Source: Variovorax sp. N23
GTDB lineage: Bacteria; Pseudomonadota; Gammaproteobacteria; Burkholderiales; Burkholderiaceae_C
Assembly: GCF_025486315.1 (NCBI RefSeq)
Contig: NZ_JAOOPY010000004.1
Location: 62,001 to 126,000, forward strand
Direction: 5' to 3'
DNA length: 64,000 nucleotides
Shown: one piece after another, positions 29,601-38,371 of the stretch
How the letters are laid out: each line of letters opens with the position of its first letter
Position numbering within the stretch: the first letter of the stretch is position 1
Made by a program: the position numbers and the translations under genes
The notes under the pieces: generated by a model
The model's database searches: none
Told to the model about the DNA's origin: nothing
What the model saw: the letters and a program-made list of their open reading frames with translations, nothing else

Positions 29601-29625
29601 GCCATGGGCGCCTACCGCCCATGGC
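29601..29625 (+). promoter_or_regulatory. Perfect 10-bp hairpin between mipA and mlaA
   Basis: GCCATGGGCG (29601-29610) and CGCCCATGGC (29616-29625) pair exactly around CCTAC. No T-run follows and mlaA starts 15 bases later, so it is more likely an mRNA-stability or attenuation element than a terminator. Confidence 0.55.
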
Positions 29626-29640
29626 CAAGGAGATCTCAAG

Positions 29641-30612
29641 ATGAAAACCATCTCTACCATCGCGCTGGCGGCGATCGTGCTAGGCACCAGCGCATGCGCC
29701 AACGACGCAGTCAAGCAGCGACCTGCCGCTGAGCCGGACAACACACGACCTTCCACATCCGTCACGTGGGTGGCCTCAGCGGTCGTGGTGCCAGCGCCAT
29801 CAACGAACATCGTGCCTCCGCCTGCACAGAGCACACCCGCTGCTGACCAAGACAGCACGGTCAACGGAGCCATCGGGGAGATCAGCCTGTCGCATGCGGG
29901 TGCCTCCGCGCCGGCATCGATGGCCAATGTGAATGCGCCCGGGCCGATGACGCAAGCCGAGAAGGACGACGAGGCGCTGTACGCGAAGCCACCCGTGCGC
30001 GACCCGTGGGAGGGGTTCAATCGCAAGGTGCACGGGTTCAACAGCATGCTCGATCGTTTCGTGCTGCGGCCCGTGGCCATGGGCTATGACAAGATCACGC
30101 CCGCACCCGTGCAATCTGGCGTATCGAGCTTCTTCGGAAACCTTCGCTTGCCCCTCACCGCCGTCAACCAGGCGCTACAAGGTCGACCAAGCCAAGCCGG
30201 ACAGTCGCTCGGGCGGTTCGTCGTCAATTCCACGGCAGGCATCGCGGGCGTGTTCGACCCGGCCACACATATCGGCATGCCCAAGCGCGATGGCGAGGAC
30301 TTCGGCCAGACGCTGGCGACCTGGGGATGGAGCGACTCCCGTTACCTCGTGGTGCCGCTGCTCGGGCCACGCACGGTACGCGACACCGTCGCCATCGTTG
30401 GTGACCAAGCGCTGTCGCCGATCGGTCAGATCGACAAATCAAGCATCGCGGACAAGCTGCAGATCATGCAAATGGTCGATGGCCGCGCCCGTATGCTTCC
30501 CCTAGACCCAGTCCGAAAGGACGCGTTCGACGACTACACCTTCGTGCGCGATGCCTGGGCGCAACGACGCAATCGGCAGATAGAACAGGATCTGAGCCAG
30601 AACCACAACTGA
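29641..30612 (+). CDS. mlaA: MlaA (VacJ) outer-membrane lipoprotein
   Basis: About 323 residues. The lipobox LGTSAC near residue 18 gives a lipidated Cys. A ~90-residue Pro/Ala/Ser-rich linker follows, then the MlaA domain beginning DPWEGFNRKVHGFNSMLDRF, with FFGNLRLPLTAVNQALQG and the FGQTLATWG segment. It is the outer-membrane part of the Mla pathway, which keeps lipid asymmetry by removing phospholipids from the outer leaflet. The mlaFEDB partners are not in the window. The long linker and pairing with mipA are less usual. Confidence 0.93.
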   Translation: MKTISTIALAAIVLGTSACANDAVKQRPAAEPDNTRPSTSVTWVASAVVVPAPSTNIVPPPAQSTPAADQDSTVNGAIGEISLSHAGASAPASMANVNAPGPMTQAEKDDEALYAKPPVRDPWEGFNRKVHGFNSMLDRFVLRPVAMGYDKITPAPVQSGVSSFFGNLRLPLTAVNQALQGRPSQAGQSLGRFVVNSTAGIAGVFDPATHIGMPKRDGEDFGQTLATWGWSDSRYLVVPLLGPRTVRDTVAIVGDQALSPIGQIDKSSIADKLQIMQMVDGRARMLPLDPVRKDAFDDYTFVRDAWAQRRNRQIEQDLSQNHN

Positions 30613-30992
30613 TCGGGAAGCCGATGTGATCGATGTCGCCTTGGAGCCAATCCGCACTCAGGCCAAGGAACTCGCCGCACGACGGCCGCACAGCAGGCGG
30701 CTTCATGCTTCGCATGGCAGAGCACAGCGGTCCCGCCAGGGATTGGGCCGTAACGAATGCTGAGCAAGACGACCGATCGGCGGGGGCAGGGCGAACGACC
30801 CTGCTGCATGATGACCAGGGGGCGAAAGTACCTGCGCCTATCTGCCCCTTTGGACGGGCTTATGTTCTGCACCCTGCGAAGCTGCCGGAGATCGCGACCA
30901 ATGCACGACGCGTTCCATTTCGGCGAGGGACTTCTCGCGCCGCGTGCGCTTCTTCTTCAACGTTTACTCGGCGCTGGCAACGCTGCGTTGGC
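30613..30992. other. Intergenic, no gene seen
   Basis: About 380 bp between mlaA and the convergent LacI-type gene, with no convincing ORF or strong hairpin. Confidence 0.4.
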
Positions 30993-32018
30993 TCATGTCC
31001 TGCCTGATGAAGTTCCAATGCCCGCAGTGCTCTGACGCTCGATCATCCGGAAACCGACGTCGATCACTCGCTTTGAGATAGGTGCTTGGCGGCAGCGGTC
31101 GACGATCAGACGGGCGGCCAAGCGGCCGATCTCGGGGCCGTCCACGTGCACCGTAGAAATCGACGGCAGCATGTGCGCGCCGAAGTCGGCATTGCCAAAG
31201 CCGCAAACTGCGAGGTCTCCGGGAACGCGCATGCCGCGCGCCATGGCTTCGACCATCACGCCATGCGCCAACTGGTCCGAGCTGCAGCACACGGCCTCGA
31301 GCTTCGGGTCCGACGCCAGCAGCTCCACGAGCGCAAGGCGCCCACGCTCCAGGCTGCTGGGCGCGGGCACGAGCGCAGTGGGCACCTCGCGGCCCAGCGC
31401 GGCCAGGAAGCCCTCGCGGCGCATGCGGGCGCGCAGGTCGTCGCCGCTGGCGACGCCGATGTGCTGCCACTTCTTTCCCATGAAATAGGCGCCCACGGCC
31501 TCGCCGACCTTGCGGTGCGAGAAGCCGACGAGCATGTCGATCGGTTGGTCGGTCAGGTCCCAGGTCTCGACGACCGGAATGCCGGAGCGACGCAGGCGGT
31601 CCCGCGCCCGTTGCGATCGCACCAGGCCCGTGATCACGATGCCGTCGGGCTGGCGTCCGATCATGGTGTTGAGCACCGACTCCTCGACCGCGGGGTCGTA
31701 CTGCGTCTGGCCGAGGATGAGCTGGTAGCCGGCAGCGGCCAGTTCGTTCGTCAGGGTCTGCACCGTTGGAAGAAATTGCAACACGCTCAGCGATGGGACG
31801 ATGCCGGCGACCATCAGGCTGCGCTTGGACTTGAGCCCGCCTGCCAGCAGGTTGGGGATGTAGCCCGTGGCCTCGGCAGCAGCCTGCACCTTGGCGATGG
31901 TCTTGTCCGAGACGATGCCCGGATTGCTCAGGGCGCGCGAGGCGGTGATGAGGGACACGCCCGCGGCCTTGGCAACGTCGTGCAGCGTCGCCGGCTTGGC
32001 GGGGGAGTCAGCGTTCAT
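30993..32018 (-). CDS. LacI-family transcriptional regulator
   Basis: 341 residues. The N-terminal HTH plus hinge is textbook: ATLHDVAKAAGVSLITASRA then LSNPGIVSDKT and the YIPNLLAGGL hinge helix. A periplasmic-binding-like sugar domain follows. ATG 32018 is chosen because the longer frame to 32087 runs into the operator region. It is divergent from the galactarate/talarate genes and probably represses them; two sites sharing GACAACGATA lie in the gap. Confidence 0.93.
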   Translation of the reverse strand: MNADSPAKPATLHDVAKAAGVSLITASRALSNPGIVSDKTIAKVQAAAEATGYIPNLLAGGLKSKRSLMVAGIVPSLSVLQFLPTVQTLTNELAAAGYQLILGQTQYDPAVEESVLNTMIGRQPDGIVITGLVRSQRARDRLRRSGIPVVETWDLTDQPIDMLVGFSHRKVGEAVGAYFMGKKWQHIGVASGDDLRARMRREGFLAALGREVPTALVPAPSSLERGRLALVELLASDPKLEAVCCSSDQLAHGVMVEAMARGMRVPGDLAVCGFGNADFGAHMLPSISTVHVDGPEIGRLAARLIVDRCRQAPISKRVIDVGFRMIERQSTAGIGTSSGRT

Positions 32019-32063
32019 GGGAGGTTCTGGAAGGGCGCGGGCCGTCGGCTCGACACGCGCTGG

Positions 32064-32077
32064 CGACAACGATAGCA
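32064..32077. promoter_or_regulatory. LacI-type operator, weak copy
   Basis: CGACAACGATAGCA shares the 10-base core GACAACGATA with the stronger site 65 bp away and sits 46 bp from the repressor start, so it may mediate autoregulation. Confidence 0.45.
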
Positions 32078-32127
32078 AACCCCGCAAAGCCCGGGAAAAC
32101 CCCGAAGAAAATCGCCTTGATCGCTAA

Positions 32128-32145
32128 AATGACAACGATATCATT
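32128..32145. promoter_or_regulatory. LacI-type operator, palindromic copy
   Basis: AATGACAACGATATCATT is an imperfect 18-bp palindrome centred on CG, the usual LacI/GalR symmetry, about 98 bp before the Bug gene. It probably overlaps the operon promoter. Confidence 0.6.
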
Positions 32146-32242
32146 TCTCCTCCACAGAGCCGGGGTCGGCTGCGAATGCGATGGGTGACCCGGTCGTCCG
32201 TGGCTTCCAGCCGCTGCCGGCGTCCCTCGAACAGGAGACATC

Positions 32243-33202
32243 ATGAAAAGACTTTTGACCGCCCTCGCGCTCGGCGTTGCCGTCTTGGCCGCGCAAGCTC
32301 AGGCCTGGCCCGACAAGGCGGTCACGCTGGTTGTTCCGTTCCCGCCCGGCGGCTCGACCGACCAGGTGGCGCGGGCGATCGCCCCCCGGCTCACCGAGAA
32401 GTTCAAGCAATCGTTCCTCATCGACAATCGGGCCGGCGCCACGGGCACCATCGGTGCGACGCTGGTCAAGCGGGCCGCACCGGACGGCGCGACCTTCCTC
32501 GTCACGTCGCTGGGGCCGCTGGTCATCGTGCCGCACCTGATCAAAGGCCTGCAGTACGACGCGCTGAAAGATTTCGACCTGATCACCGTTGCGGTGGCCT
32601 CGCCCAACATCCTCGTGGTGCCGGCCAATTCGCCGCACAAGAGCGTGGCCGACGTGATCGCCTACGAGAAGGCCAACCCCGGCAAGATGACCTTCGCGTC
32701 GGCCGGCAACGGTTCGAGCGACCACCTGACGGCCGAGCTGTTCTGGCAGCAGACCGGCACCCAGGGCATCCACGTGCCGTACAAGGGCGGCGCGCCGGCC
32801 CACACCGACCTGATGGGCGGGCAGGTCGATGCCTCGTTCCAGAACGTCAATTCGGTGGCGCAGTACATCAAGGGCGGCAAGATGCGCGCGCTGGCCATCA
32901 CGAGCCCGAAGCGCTCGCCGATCTTCCCCGACGTTCCGACCCTGGCTGAAGCCGGCGTCAAGAACGTGGAGGTGGCGTCCTGGCAGGCCATCGTCGCGCC
33001 CAAGGGCCTGTCGCCCGCCGTGCGCGACAAGGCCCACGCGGCCTTCGTCGAGGCGCTCAACGACCCGAAGGTCAAGGACCAGTTCACGTCGATCGGCTTC
33101 GAGATGGTCGCCAACACGCCGGCCCAGTTCGCCGAGTTCCAGCAGAAGGAATACGCCCGCTGGAAGCAGGTGATCGACACCGGAAAGATCACGATCGAGT
33201 GA
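32243..33202 (+). CDS. Bug-family TTT substrate-binding receptor of the galactarate cluster
   Basis: 319 residues. The signal peptide ends around AAQAQA. Bug motifs: VVPFPPGGSTDQVARAIAPR, FLIDNRAGATGTIGATLVKR, and the YKGGAPAHTDLMGGQVD pocket loop. Its position directly upstream of two galactarate-type dehydratases suggests the ligand is galactarate or talarate, though Bug specificity cannot be read from sequence. Periplasmic; TctAB partners must be elsewhere. A GC-rich hairpin follows its stop. Confidence 0.94.
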   Translation: MKRLLTALALGVAVLAAQAQAWPDKAVTLVVPFPPGGSTDQVARAIAPRLTEKFKQSFLIDNRAGATGTIGATLVKRAAPDGATFLVTSLGPLVIVPHLIKGLQYDALKDFDLITVAVASPNILVVPANSPHKSVADVIAYEKANPGKMTFASAGNGSSDHLTAELFWQQTGTQGIHVPYKGGAPAHTDLMGGQVDASFQNVNSVAQYIKGGKMRALAITSPKRSPIFPDVPTLAEAGVKNVEVASWQAIVAPKGLSPAVRDKAHAAFVEALNDPKVKDQFTSIGFEMVANTPAQFAEFQQKEYARWKQVIDTGKITIE

Positions 33203-33211
33203 GTGAAAGAA

Positions 33212-33230
33212 GGGGGCACGGCGTGCCCCC
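33212..33230 (+). terminator. GC-rich hairpin after the Bug gene
   Basis: GGGGGCAC and GTGCCCCC pair perfectly around GGC, nine bases after the stop. No T-run follows, so it may partially terminate or stabilise the receptor mRNA, raising receptor over enzyme levels. Confidence 0.6.
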
Positions 33231-33264
33231 GTTGTCCCATCCCGCGCTTCCGTAAAGACCACAC

Positions 33265-34410
33265 ATGACGACCGCATCTGCGTCCGGCGACAGCATCGCC
33301 TGGGTTCGACTCTCTTCCTGCTACCTGCCGCTGGCCAACCCGATCAGCGACGCCAAGGTGCTCACCGGCCGGCAGAAGCCGATGACCGAGATCGCGATGC
33401 TGTTCGCCGAGATCGAGACCAAGGACGGGCACCGCGGGCTGGGCTTCAGCTATTCCAAGCGCGCGGGCGGCCCCGGCCAGTTCGCGCACGCCAAGGAGAT
33501 CGCGCCCGCCTTGATCGGCGAAGACCCGAGCGACATCTCCAAGCTCTGGACCAAGCTCAGCTGGGCCGGTGCCTCGGTCGGCCGCAGCGGCATGGCGGTG
33601 CAGGCCATCGGCGCCTTCGACGTGGCGCTGTACGACCTGAAGGCGCGCCGTGCCGGCCTGTCGCTGTCGAAGCTGCTGGGCTCGCAGCGCGACTCGGTGC
33701 GCTGCTACAACACCTCGGGAGGCTTCCTGCACACGCCGATAGAGCAACTGGTGGTGAATGCCGGCGCCTCGATCGCGCGCGGCATCGGCGGCATCAAGCT
33801 CAAGGTCGGCCAGCCCGATCGCGCCCTGGACATCCGCCGGGTCGAAACGGTACGCAAGCACCTGGGCGATCACGTGCCGATCATGGTCGACGCCAACCAG
33901 CAGTGGGACCGTCCGACCGCGCAGCGCATGTGCCGCGTGTTCGAGGAGTTCGACTTGGTGTGGATCGAGGAACCGCTCGACGCCTACGATTTCGAAGGCC
34001 ACGCCGCGCTGGCCGCCGCCTTCGACACGCCCATCGCGACGGGCGAGATGCTCACCAGCGCCGCCGAACACGGCGAACTGATTCGCCACCGTGCCGCCGA
34101 CTACCTGATGCCCGACGCCCCGCGCGTCGGCGGCATCACGCCGTTCCTGAAGATCGCCGCCCAGGCCGAGCATGCCGGCCTGAGCCTAGGCCCGCATTTC
34201 GCGATGGAACTGCATGTGCACCTCGGCGCGGTCTATGCGAGCGAGCCCTGGGTCGAGCATTTCGACTGGCTGGAGCCGCTCTTCAACGAGCGCCTCGAGA
34301 TCAAGGACGGCCGCATGCTCGTCCCGACACGGCCCGGCCTCGGGCTGAGCCTCAGCGAGCAGGCCCGGGCCTGGACGCGCGAGACCGCCGAAACCGGCAA
34401 GCGCCCCTGA
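33265..34410 (+). CDS. L-talarate/galactarate dehydratase, enolase superfamily
   Basis: 381 residues of the mandelate-racemase subgroup. Visible active site: Lys178 and Lys180 in GIKLKVG, metal ligands Asp209 (with Asn211) in MVDANQQWD, Glu235 in WIEEPLDA, Glu261 in TGEMLT, and base His311 in GPHFAMELHVHL. The PWVEHFDWLEPLFNE tail is typical of TalrD/GalrD enzymes, which dehydrate both L-talarate and galactarate to keto-deoxy acids. Cytoplasmic. Cluster context with garD supports aldarate catabolism. Confidence 0.92.
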   Translation: MTTASASGDSIAWVRLSSCYLPLANPISDAKVLTGRQKPMTEIAMLFAEIETKDGHRGLGFSYSKRAGGPGQFAHAKEIAPALIGEDPSDISKLWTKLSWAGASVGRSGMAVQAIGAFDVALYDLKARRAGLSLSKLLGSQRDSVRCYNTSGGFLHTPIEQLVVNAGASIARGIGGIKLKVGQPDRALDIRRVETVRKHLGDHVPIMVDANQQWDRPTAQRMCRVFEEFDLVWIEEPLDAYDFEGHAALAAAFDTPIATGEMLTSAAEHGELIRHRAADYLMPDAPRVGGITPFLKIAAQAEHAGLSLGPHFAMELHVHLGAVYASEPWVEHFDWLEPLFNERLEIKDGRMLVPTRPGLGLSLSEQARAWTRETAETGKRP

Positions 34411-34500
34411 GCCGGCAACCCCGGACCGACCGCCGTTTTCGAAGGCCGTCCGGCGCACCACGCCGACCGTGCCGGACCGGCGTTCAACGGAGAGATTCCC

Positions 34501-36051
34501 ATGAATGAAACAAGCGCTTCACCGCCACTGCACATCAAGATGCATGCGGCCGACAACGTCGCCATCGTCGCCAACGACGGGGGCCTGCCGGCGGGCACCG
34601 TGCTGGCGTCGGGGCTGACGCTGGTCGACAAGGTGCCGCAGGCGCACAAGGTGGCGCTCGAGGACATCGCCGAGGGTGGCGTCGTGCGGCGCTACAACGT
34701 GCCAATCGGCTATGCGCTCAAGCCCATTCCCGCCGGCAGCTGGGTGCACGAGCGCCTGCTGCAGATGCCCGCGGCGCGCGAGCTGGTCGGCCTGCCCATT
34801 GCCACCGTCAAGCCGCCGGAGATGGCGCCGCTGGAGGGCTACACCTTCGAGGGCTACCGCAACCTCGACGGTTCGGTGGGCACGCGCAACATCCTGGCCA
34901 TCACGCAGACGGTGCAGTGCGTGGCCGGCGTGGTCGACTTCGCGGTGCAGCGCATCAAGGCCGAGCTGCTGCCCAGGTACCCGAACGTCGACGACGTGGT
35001 GGGCCTGTCGCACAGCTATGGCTGCGGCGTGACCATCGACGCGCCCGACGCCGTTATCCCGATCCGCACGCTGCGCAACATCAGCCTCAACCCGAACTTC
35101 GGCGGCGAGGTGATGGTGATCAGCCTGGGCTGCGAGAAGCTGCAGCCCGAGCGCCTGTTGCCGCCGGGCTCGATCCCCCTGGTCGACGAACGCAACGTGG
35201 CCGATGTCGGCGTCAGCGCAGAGAGCCCGCTCGACGTGGTCTGCCTGCAGGACGATGCGCACGTCGGTTTCATGTCGATGATCGATTCGATCCTGCGGCA
35301 GGCCGAGGAGCACCTCGAACGCCTCAACGCGCGTAGGCGTGAAACCGTGCCCGCCAGCGAGCTGGTGGTCGGCGTGCAGTGCGGCGGCAGCGACGCCTTC
35401 TCGGGCGTGACCGCCAACCCGGCCGTGGGCTTCTGCACCGACCTCTTGGTGCGCGCCGGCGCCACCGTGATGTTCTCGGAAGTGACCGAGGTGCGCGACG
35501 GCATCGACCAGCTCACCTCGCGCGCCACCACGCCGGCCGTGGCCGACGCCATGATCCGCGAGATGGCCTGGTACGACGCCTACCTGGACAAGGGGCGCGT
35601 CGACCGCAGCGCCAACACCACGCCCGGCAACAAGAAGGGCGGCCTCTCGAACATCGTCGAGAAGGCAATGGGCTCGATCGTCAAGAGCGGCAGCGCGCCG
35701 ATCTCGGGCGTGGTGTCGCCGGGCGACAAGGCGAAGCAGAAGGGCCTGCTCTACGCCGCCACGCCGGCCAGGGCTGTGCGCAACCCGTTGGCCCAAGCTG
35801 CCAAAACGAACTGGCCCATGTCAGAACAGGATGCACTCGACATCCTGACGATGATGTCCCTGATCCATCGCAGTTGGATCGTATCCAAAGAGCCAACTCC
35901 GCATCTTGATAAATGCAGCCGGGGTTGTCTCCTGTGCAACGGCAAAGCGCGACGGCAGGTCCAGCATTACGCTTCCATGATGTCGGCGAGAAGCTCATCG
36001 GTGGCAGGGATGGCGAGACCGGGAAAATTCAGGCATTGCTTTTCATGCTGA
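34501..36051 (+). pseudogene. garD: Galactarate dehydratase, 3'-truncated by a mosaic insertion
   Basis: The first ~423 residues are a good GarD/UxaA-family dehydratase: N-terminal SAF-like domain (to ~[11 protein letters not shown]), then [40 protein letters not shown] and [13 protein letters not shown] with the cysteines expected to bind iron. Family sequence stops after GLLYAATPA at 35769, where about 100 C-terminal residues should follow; the frame instead continues through foreign DNA to 36051. The enzyme would convert galactarate to 5-keto-4-deoxyglucarate. Loss of the C-terminal part probably inactivates it; the enolase-type dehydratase upstream could compensate. Confidence 0.87.
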
Positions 36052-36134
36052 GCCTATCCTGCTTGGCCTCAAAAGGGACAGCGTACTGCCTCGGATATAA
36101 ACTAGGTTCCTCTATCCTCCTTCACTTTGCAGCT
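35770..36134. mobile_element. Insertion junction with transposase-like tail
   Basis: Immediately after the garD break the frame reads [20 protein letters not shown], which looks like the C-terminus of a transposase; I cannot assign the family. The rest up to HU is non-coding and AT-richer, with GATATAAACT near 36093-36102 as a possible -10 element for HU. Confidence 0.45.
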
Positions 36135-36446
36135 ATGAATCGCGCTGAACTCGTTGAAATCCTCGCCTCCAAGAATGATCTGTCCAAGACGGCCGCCAAT
36201 GCCGTGCTCGACACGCTGATCGAGACCATCCAGACCACCGTGAAGAAGGGCGATGCCGTGCAGCTGGTCGGATTCGGCACCTTCAAGTCCGCCAAGCGCG
36301 CCGCGCGCGCCGGCAAAAACCCTGCCACGGGCGCTGCCATCAAGATTCCCGCATCCACCGTGCCCAAGTTCGTGGCCGGCGCGAAGTTCAAAGCCGTGGT
36401 GGATCCGAAGGCCGCTAAGCGCAAGGCCGAGAAGGCGGGTAGGTAA
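36135..36446 (+). CDS. HU-type histone-like DNA-binding protein
   Basis: 103 residues. N-terminal helices NRAELVEILASKNDLSKTAA, then the HU signature VGFGTFKSAKRAARAGKNPA (GFGTF) and the arm NPATGAAIKIPASTVPKF. A C-terminal Lys/Arg/Ala tail makes it slightly longer than the ~90-residue HU norm. Dimeric nucleoid protein that bends DNA. It lies inside the mosaic between the truncated garD and a truncated transposase, so it is probably carried by the island, though its own promoter and ORF look intact. Confidence 0.9.
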   Translation: MNRAELVEILASKNDLSKTAANAVLDTLIETIQTTVKKGDAVQLVGFGTFKSAKRAARAGKNPATGAAIKIPASTVPKFVAGAKFKAVVDPKAAKRKAEKAGR

Positions 36447-36470
36447 ACTGCCGAGCCCTATCCACAAGCC

Positions 36471-37856
36471 GCCCGGACCGGCCGCCTGACACCGGACTTC
36501 AAGACCATCGCCGACTTCCGCCGTGACAACGGCAAAGGCATTCGCAACGTGTGCCGCAGCTTCATCGTGCTGTGCCGGCAAATGAAGCTCTTTTCTCAGG
36601 CCGTGGTCGCCATCGACGGCAGCAAGTTCAAGGCCGTCAACAGCCGCGATCGCAACTTCTCGCCGGGCAAGATCGATGCTCGCAAGGAGCAGATCGAGCA
36701 GAGCATTCAGCGCTACCTCGACGCACTGGAAACCGCGGACCGCGTCCAGCCCGCCGACCTCGAAGCCAGGACCGATCGCCTGCAGGAGAAGATCGGCAAG
36801 CTGCGCGAACGGATGCGGCAACTTGACGAGACCAAGGAGCAGCTCAAGAGCGAACCAGGTCAACAGCGCTCACTGACCGATCCTGATTCGCGCTCGATGC
36901 TTCAGTCCGGCAAGAGCACAGGTCTGGTCGGCTACAACGTGCAGACGGCAGTCGAGGGCAAGCACCACCTCATCGTCGCCCACGAGGTCACGAACATCGG
37001 CAACGATCGAACTCAGCTCACCAGAATGGCAGTGGCTGCACGCGAGGCCATGGGCAAGACCAAGCTGCAGACCTTCGCCGACCGCGGGTACTTCAACAGC
37101 CTGGAGATCAAGGCCTGCGAGGATGCAGGAATCACTGCCTTCGTTCCCAAGCCAATGACCTCCAACGCGAAGGCGCATGGTCGCTTCGGCAAGGCCGACT
37201 TCATCTACATCGCAAAGGACGATGAGTACCTGTGCCCTGCCGGTGAGCGAGCCATCTACCGGTTCAGCAGGTGGGAGGACAACCTGGACCTTCGCCTCTA
37301 CTGGCCCAATGCCTGTCCAGGTTGCGCGCTGAAGGCTCAGTGCACGACTTCATCCGCCCGACGGATTCGCCGCTGGGAACATGAAGCCGTGATCGATCGT
37401 ATGCAGCAGCGCTTGGACCGCAAGCCCGATGCGATGACGTTGCGACGCGCGACCATCGAGCATGTGTTCGGCACGCTGAAGCACTGGATGGGCTCCACGC
37501 ACTTCCTGATGACGAATATGGAACACGTCGGGACGGAGATGAGTCTTCACGTGCTTGCTGACAACCTCAAACGGGTGATGAGAATCTTGGGCGTTGCAGG
37601 AACAATGCGGGCGATGCGGCTGGTGGGGGCTTGGACCTCTTCTGTGGGGCGTGGCCAGCGTCGTGCAGCGTTCCAAGGGAGCATCAGGCGCGGTCGACCG
37701 CTTGCTGAATGTCCTGTGAGGCCCATCGCGCAACTCACAACGTGCGTACTCCGTATAGGTGTTCGCCGAAGGCGTTTACTTACACACAGCCTCGGCCCGA
37801 AGCCGCCGTATGTAACTCGCTACAGCGGTCGATCAGATGATGTTCGTGTGCGTTGA
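36471..37856 (+). mobile_element. IS1182-like transposase, 5'-truncated
   Basis: Family sequence begins abruptly at GRLTPDFKTIADFRRDNGK, just after the HU stop, so about the first 100 residues are missing. The remainder is good: VVAIDGSKFKAVNSRDRNFS (catalytic Asp region), a coiled-coil insert, YNVQTAVEGKHHLIVAHEVT, FADRGYFNSLEIKACEDAG, the Cys cluster PNACPGCALKAQC, and RATIEHVFGTLKHWMG with the DDE Glu. Past ~37640 the frame is non-family. It should be inactive without the N-terminus. Confidence 0.82.
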
Positions 37857-37905
37857 CCGGCCTTGTTGAGTCGAAATTTCGTCACGCCGCCTTCGTCCAT
37901 CAAGG

Positions 37906-38295
37906 TCAAGCAGCAGCGGCCAAGCGGAGCACGTTTCCCTCGGGGTCGGCAAGCACCATCTGACGTTGGCCATAGTGTGAATCAAAGGGTTCCTTCAGCG
38001 CGGTGGCGCCGAGCTCGACGGCCGTCAAGTAGGTTGCATCCACCTTCAACGGTTCGTCTAACACAAATGTCGGAAAGCTCGAGATCCGCAATGCCCCAAC
38101 GGATGCAGCCGGCGGCTCAAGATTCAAAAGCGTATAGGCCGCATGCGCATTGAAGCCGAGCTGGAAATGGGGGCCGTCCAAAGCGCGGTAGATGGCTGTC
38201 CGGCTTTCTGAGATTTCGACCAAACCAAGAAGCTTGCGATAGAACTCCTTTTGCGCCTCGATGTCCTTGCAGAGAAGGTTGAACCAGAGTTTCAC
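37906..38295 (-). CDS. VOC-superfamily glyoxalase-like protein
   Basis: 129 residues from a GTG start at 38295; the longer frame adds a non-family Arg-rich leader. It begins KLWFNLLCKDIEAQKEFYRK, the VOC opening, and ends SHYGQRQMVLADPEGNVLRL, the second metal-binding module. It lies 76 bp downstream of the 2OG oxygenase gene on the same strand and probably belongs to that operon. Substrate unknown. Confidence 0.82.
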   Translation of the reverse strand: MKLWFNLLCKDIEAQKEFYRKLLGLVEISESRTAIYRALDGPHFQLGFNAHAAYTLLNLEPPAASVGALRISSFPTFVLDEPLKVDATYLTAVELGATALKEPFDSHYGQRQMVLADPEGNVLRLAAAA

Positions 38296-38371
38296 GGTGA
38301 GATCTCCGCGTGCGCGAAGCCGATGCCCACGGCGCGGCATCGTTGGCTTGATCGTCTTGTGCAAGCTACGC

